This document shows positions 22,301 through 28,718 of a stretch of DNA of 28,718 bases, in pieces. A model generated the notes under the pieces. It had not been told where the DNA came from. It worked only from the letters and a program-made list of their open reading frames with translations, and did not search any database. Source of the DNA: Pelargonium nanum (Eukaryota; Streptophyta; Magnoliopsida; Geraniales; Geraniaceae); the NCBI GenBank assembly GCA_036897485.1, contig JAYMTF010000882.1:1-28718 (forward strand). The letters run 5' to 3'. Positions within the stretch are counted from its first letter, which is position 1, and every line of letters starts with the position of its first letter. Made by a program: the position numbers and the translations under genes.

Positions 22301-22690
22301 TAGCTGTTTTAGATAGTTAAAAATAGAACTCTTTTCGTTATAAAATAGTCATTTATTTTTGTAACAGAAGATTATCAAAAGATAAGTGTTTGCTTCAATA
22401 TGATCCAAATTCGTTCTACATTGACCCATTTCGTAATCTTGACGTTAACCCAATTTGGCCAGTTTGCAAAAAGAGCCTATAAGAATTCTTTCGACAAGTA
22501 AATCGGCTTAAACTTTACTTTAGTTCATCATCTTTTACATTCGAGAAAACAGACTACGAGCCATTTAGCAGCCACAAAACATTACTTTATTGAGACGAGG
22601 GATACTTGCATATGACTTCTATTCGTCTCAAAACGAGTGTCATCTACAAAATCTAATACTAACTAATTTGGCCATTATATAAAAGTATCA
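19393..22690. other. AT-rich intergenic region, no gene recognised
   Basis: About 3.3 kb of strongly AT-rich sequence with runs of A and T. The one open frame near 21186-21389 is AT-driven and resembles no family. A GC-richer patch at about 20040-20215 (AGTCCAAGATCAAGTG ... CTTGTCCGAGG) could be a decayed repeat. No tRNA, rRNA or promoter signal was seen. Confidence 0.5.
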
Positions 22691-23444
22691 TTTTAACAGT
22701 CTCATTTCAAAGTTCAATTGATGTCCCAGGTAAAAGCCATTTGAGTGCCGACCAAGCACTGAGCCACTGAGCAACAAAAGCCAAACTGGCTAACAATAAT
22801 TTGTGCTGGGATCTAGGACTCCATAGACAATGTAGCTAACCTTTTGCCTTCCATTTTCAATTCCTTTCTTCTACAACCATCTGCAGAATATAATAATATC
22901 ATTACTATTCAGTTTTTCATGATGTCAAAACTCAGATAAATCCAATAAAAAAATCACCCACCACAGATAAGCAACAGTGCAATACAAACATATATAGTAC
23001 TGTGATTTTTATGCCTTTTCACCCAGTTCATGATCATAAAAGTAAACAAAAACATAATAACATCTAAACTTCATAGTAACTGTAATGATAGTACTGATTT
23101 GGGTCTTAGGCCATGACTTGCAGGTTATATCTCTATGCATGCAAGCATCTAAAGATACGAAAATCACATTCCTAAACCAAATATTTTGATGTGAATGTAT
23201 GAATGAAACCAACTCAAGCAAACTGATATGTTAGCTAATGAACCAAAAGTGTGTTTGCTAATGACCCAGAAAGCTAGCAACTGTAGTTTGTCAATTACAA
23301 ACAAAATAAAATGTATGGTCATTGGTCCCAATAATTGGGACAAGAGACAAATAAAATACACATTAGTTTTATATTAAAAAATGAACAAGTAGTATTACAG
23401 AAAACAGTGACAACCAAAGTGTTTTTCTCTCCAAAAGTGCTGCT

Positions 23445-23678
23445 GTTTTCAAATGGGTGCTTATGAAGCAAGCAAATGGGTTTGATATAATATAATTCCC
23501 ATTATAGTCTCTTGTTGCATCCCAAAAGACAATGCATAAAACAAAAATATTACCAGTAATGGTGTAGGATGTTTTCAGGTTGATGCTTGTTAAGCAAGCA
23601 AATGGTTCCCATAATAATAGTCCCTTCTAGAATCACAAAAGACAATGCACAAAATAAAGATATTACCAGTAACCCGGG
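23445..23678. repeat. Diverged tandem duplication (~110-125 bp unit)
   Basis: Unit 1 is 23445-23566 and unit 2 is about 23571-23678. Shared words in order are GTTTTCA, AAGCAAGCAAATGG, TTCCCAT, ATAGTC, AAAAGACAATGCA and ATTACCAGTAA. Each unit carries, on the minus strand, the same donor-like TTACTGGTAAT. Differences are mostly small gaps and substitutions, so the duplication is not recent. Confidence 0.75.
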
Positions 23679-24103
23679 AGGAGGAAGAGGAATGATCATG
23701 AGGGTGAGCCCCAGCTGCTGGTATCTAAGACTCCACAGCCTTTTCTCTTGGCGTCTTTTTCCTTCCTTTTCTCCTACAAAGAGATAGAGCAGAGGTACAA
23801 CTCAGACAGGCCCCTACATATAGCGTCTGCATAACTGATGGAGACAAACCACTCTCATTGCTCGTGTATTTGATGACCCTGAACTTCTGTGAAAACAACA
23901 AAACATAAACCACCACCTTAAAGTTAAGTTATTCCCATATACACACCACAAGCAATTATCTAAGACTGTATTAATATACACCACAGCTGTAGTTCTCATA
24001 GTTTCTGAGGTTGGTACCACCAGTGGCTAAAAATTCAGGTCTCAAAAAGCCATCACTATTATTATATTCATGTTTGCTTCTCTTCTGTTTCCATCAGAAG
24101 ATC

Positions 24104-24274
24104 TTATAAGGTCATTGTACGAGGGATGAGCCTTGCGGTCCGCCTGTCAGTTTTTTCACATGCAGACCTCATGATCCCCCGTGCCAATGACCCCACAGCT
24201 CCATGCCCTGTAGCCATCACATAAATCTTGCCATAAGCATAACCATCAAAGCAGAAGTGCAGTACCAATCTCAT
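24104..24274 (-). CDS. Short ORF, 56 aa, unidentified
   Basis: ATG at 24274, TAA at 24106-24104. The product starts MRLVLHFCFDGYAYGKIYV, passes ATGHGAVGSLARGIMRSACE and ends in a basic tail (KTDRRTARLIPRTMTL). Composition is balanced, the ORF sits in a GC-richer island, and an in-frame stop lies just upstream of the ATG. I recognise no family. It could be a genuine short peptide, an upstream ORF of the possible minus-strand transcript, or chance. Confidence 0.25.
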   Translation of the reverse strand: MRLVLHFCFDGYAYGKIYVMATGHGAVGSLARGIMRSACEKTDRRTARLIPRTMTL

Positions 24275-25120
24275 ATAACTCACCCCACCTTAAAATTAAG
24301 ACAGCCTACTTGATTTTTTGCTACTCAACTCATTAAAATATGGAGCACGATGATATATGTGTGTAGGATGACATATTACAGGTATTCAGATAATCGTTTC
24401 ATAACACAATGTCAACAAAAAGATGGACCAGAGAAATCCCATCACGAGAGAGACTCATTTCCCCTTGTTTATCCTAATGCTAGTCTACTATTTACAAACT
24501 ATCATGTATAGTTTAGTTCATAACTCTCTTAATATGCTTTTCAAGCTTCACTTTTTATGTGTGGACTATAAAATCAATAGAACTATAAGAGGTCACTGTA
24601 AAAAGATGCCAGATTTCCAAGATATACCCAACTGTGTATAAGGTCACAATAACAAGAGGGACCCAAAACATGACCTCCCGAGCACTCAGCCCCAACTGCA
24701 TGCAGATGCAACACGGTAGGGGCCAGCCCCCCAATCACTCTCGGGGGAGGAGAATTTAAACACATAGCATATAATTTGACAACGATACCCTCATACTTTC
24801 TATCTATATATACACATATATACACAAATATGTACATGCACCTAGTTTGTCACATATTTTGAAAACAAGTCACTGCTGTGCTGTGGCTGGTCTTCTTTGC
24901 AAACAGGTATCATTGCTGAATATAGCAATAGGAGGGTCAAGAAAGCGGTAGAAAAAAAGGTTATTGTAGCTGTGGAGGGGAAGTATCAAAGGTATATAGA
25001 ATCTACACTTTCTTGTGACTTTTTATCTCTTAGCTATGACAAAAAAGGTGAGCTAAGACAAAGAAAGTAGAGGACACAGTCTATATTGAGAGTTACCACT
25101 GAAAACAGGACTGTTGACTA

Positions 25121-25386
25121 TGCCGCCCAAAACCTTCCCCTTTAAATTTACTTCTCTGCCTTCCATTTCCTTAAGGCTCGTGCACATCTCCCTTTTCTTC
25201 TTTTCCTCACAAAGAACTACATACTCCCTCTACCCATCTGTATTTCATTTCATCAAGGCTCAGTGTATCTATATCTCTATTATTTTCTTTTTCTCAAGGC
25301 TCTTGTGCATCTTCCTTTTTGTTCTGCCTCACATAGAACAAGGACAGACTTTCTCTCTCTGTCTCTCCTTCCTTCTACTTTCCCAT
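25121..25386 (+). promoter_or_regulatory. CKX1 leader/core promoter with repeated AAGGCTC pyrimidine unit
   Basis: The stretch upstream of the CKX1 ATG is strongly pyrimidine-rich. A TTTAAATTT TATA-like word lies at 25141-25149. A ~45 bp unit starting AAGGCTCGTGCACATCTCCC (25173-25217) recurs as AAGGCTCTTGTGCATCTTCC (25296-25339), with a shorter relative at 25255. The CKX1 frame is open upstream as far as 25114, but that extension reads as low-complexity Phe/Ser/Leu sequence and is taken as leader, not protein. Confidence 0.55.
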
Positions 25387-27468
<2,082 letters not shown>

Positions 27469-27905
27469 AGGCATACATAGCTATAATGCCTGAAACTGTA
27501 AATTATTAATATTAAATTCAATGTGTTAACTCTCCGGTCCCCACAGCAACTGTAGGCATAGCAAAGGCAAGTAGGCTGAGGACATATTGACAGTTTTGTC
27601 TACAACTTAGAATATTTAAATATCCAATCAAAACATTGCATTGTAAAAACGACTGATGAAATTAGTACCGATGTTGGCATCTTTAAGCACAAAAGGCAAT
27701 CTGTAGACACTTTTCTATTGGTTGAACATAAAAGGTGCATTTTATTTCTTCAACAAAATGACCATTAATGATAACAGGAAGATGATATTGCCCAGTGTAA
27801 TAAACCATAAAGTATCAGAAACATACCTCAAAGTATCACAAGCAATAAATACCATAAAAGTTTAGTGCAAAACCTCACTAAGTAGTATTAAGGACTAAGA
27901 ACAAG
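27469..27905. other. Convergent intergenic region, 3' UTRs
   Basis: About 440 bp between the CKX1 stop and the stop of the minus-strand gene. It is AT-rich with no coding sequence seen, and must hold both polyadenylation regions. Confidence 0.5.
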
Positions 27906-28300
27906 CTATTCTGTTTTCATAGCTCCTTTCCAGCCGAGCCCCGGGCGGCATATTTCTCCCTGTGGTTCTTCATAGCCTCGAGCATCACGGATGGAAGCTT
28001 CAAAATCGGTAGAGTCACTTGCAACAGGAAGAAAGCTACCTATATCATCTCTAGCTCCAAAGCCTCCAGCCCGTATTACATCATCAGGTGTTATAGAGGC
28101 TTCCATGTTTACTTCCCCTGAACTGTCCATCACTCCATGAGCTGCATCATGGGGAGCATATTTTGCACCTAGTGAATCAGCCATGTTAACCTGTGTATCC
28201 TTTCTCCCTGGAGTTGAAACTGGGTCTGAAACATTTTTCTCATCATTCTTAGGACAACTGCGATCAATTACTTCATTCCTCATTTCATCTTCATTCTTAT
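27906..28300 (-). CDS. C-terminal exon of an unidentified gene, partial
   Basis: The minus-strand frame is open from a TAG at 27908-27906 up to about 28373. A good acceptor (GCCCCTCCAG) suggests that the exon starts at 28300, although the frame runs on upstream as HRIEIVRALYAPP. The first part is acidic and hydrophilic (DKNEDEMRNEVIDRSC). The end is Gly/Asp-rich and looks like a conserved tail: DDVIRAGGFGARDDIGSFLP, then DSTDFEASIRDARGYEEP and RPGLGWKGAMKTE. I recall similar tails in uncharacterised plant proteins but cannot name the family. Upstream exons lie beyond the window or in 28301-28718, where I found none with confidence. Confidence 0.6.
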
Positions 28301-28718
28301 CTGGAGGGGCATACAAAGCTCGGACAATTTCAATTCGATGTGCAAGAAGCATTGAGAAAGAGATGGAATGCAATTATGTATATAAAGCATACTTTTGAAA
28401 TATGGGGCTGGCTTGTTAAGTCCAATATGTATAACAGTTAGGATCAATTCAGTTAAACTGCAGTTAACGAAATTGTGATGTTACTTCTCACTAGTGTAGT
28501 CACACTTCGTTAACTCAGCCATTGTAGTATTTATTAGAATCCAAGGGAGCCTATGGAAGTATTTGATTGAAATCTTCCTCGTAGAGAATTTGGATAAAAA
28601 GTAGTAATGGATGATGTGAGATGCTCATGCTCATGTTCATCCAAAATGAATGACAACTGTTAAATTTCAATAATGGGCTACACATAATGGCTTGAACTTC
28701 TACTACTAAGAGGTGGGC
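28301..28718. other. Probable intron of the partial minus-strand gene
   Basis: AT-rich sequence with no clear exon. A pyrimidine-rich tract on the minus strand just above 28330 fits the 3' end of an intron. The remainder shows nothing I can support. Confidence 0.35.

Larger units (their letters stand above)
22700..24800 (-). ncRNA. Possible spliced transcript of unknown type on the minus strand
   Basis: GC-richer islands at about 24760-24655, 24290-23990, 23893-23820 and 23774-23671 stand out from AT-rich surroundings. On the minus strand, the last is framed by a good acceptor (CTCTTTGTAG) and a donor (TTACTG then GTAATA). A diverged copy with an acceptor-like GGTTGTAG lies at about 22880. 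No long reading frame continues across these blocks, so a non-coding or short-peptide RNA is more likely than an ordinary protein gene. This is inference from splice-like signals only. Confidence 0.25.

Noticed and set aside
22700-24800. MicroRNA precursor in the GC islands upstream of CKX1
   Set aside because: I compared the islands from memory with the common conserved plant miRNA sequences and found no match. No clear long hairpin was evident by eye.
25114-25386. In-frame N-terminal extension of CKX1 by 91 codons
   Set aside because: It reads as low-complexity Phe/Ser/Leu from a CT-rich leader. The ATG at 25387 begins a signal anchor that matches the known CKX1 N-terminus.

Overview
The window is nuclear DNA of a eudicot plant. 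The genes have many short exons with GT...AG introns, intergenic DNA is AT-rich, and MITE-, SINE- and LTR-type repeats fill gaps and introns. The encoded proteins belong to plant-specific families: an IQ67-domain protein, an organellar RecA of the RECA3 type, a plastid FAX fatty-acid exporter and a cytokinin dehydrogenase. The species cannot be named from the sequence.

Layout. 1-910 is a mosaic of repeat modules, with three copies of a ~110 bp unit (one inverted) separated by palindromic AT-rich spacers. 2386-4408 (+) is an IQD gene with five coding exons. It converges on a RECA3-like gene (12640-5156, -) with eight coding exons. RECA3 intron 3 carries a GC-rich repeat element of about 1.1 kb and an antisense SINE-like copy. 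RECA3 shares a 413 bp divergent promoter interval, with a TGGGCC site II motif, with a FAX1-like gene (13054-15263, +) of six exons. The region from 15.4 to 22.7 kb is gene-poor. It holds an unidentified minus-strand ORF, a short relative of the RECA3 intronic element, the end of an LTR element, a long foldback MITE and an abutting very short LTR (TRIM/SMART-like) element. Between 22.7 and 24.8 kb lies a GC-richer area with diverged duplications, splice-like signals on the minus strand and a 56-codon minus-strand ORF; it may be a transcribed unit of unknown kind. 25387-27468 (+) is a CKX1-type cytokinin dehydrogenase with five exons and a repeated pyrimidine-rich leader. The window ends with the last coding exon of an unidentified minus-strand gene (27906-~28300), convergent with CKX1.

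All four main gene models were assembled by hand. Every splice junction uses GT/AG, and the exon sums are exact multiples of three: 415 aa (IQD), 398 aa (RECA3), 233 aa (FAX1) and 545 aa (CKX1). There is no operon-like logic. The only pair likely to share regulation is RECA3/FAX1, which are divergent and both encode organelle proteins, one mitochondrial and one plastid. No previously undescribed system was demonstrated. The least explained structures are the modular array at the left end and the possible spliced transcript with a short ORF upstream of CKX1.
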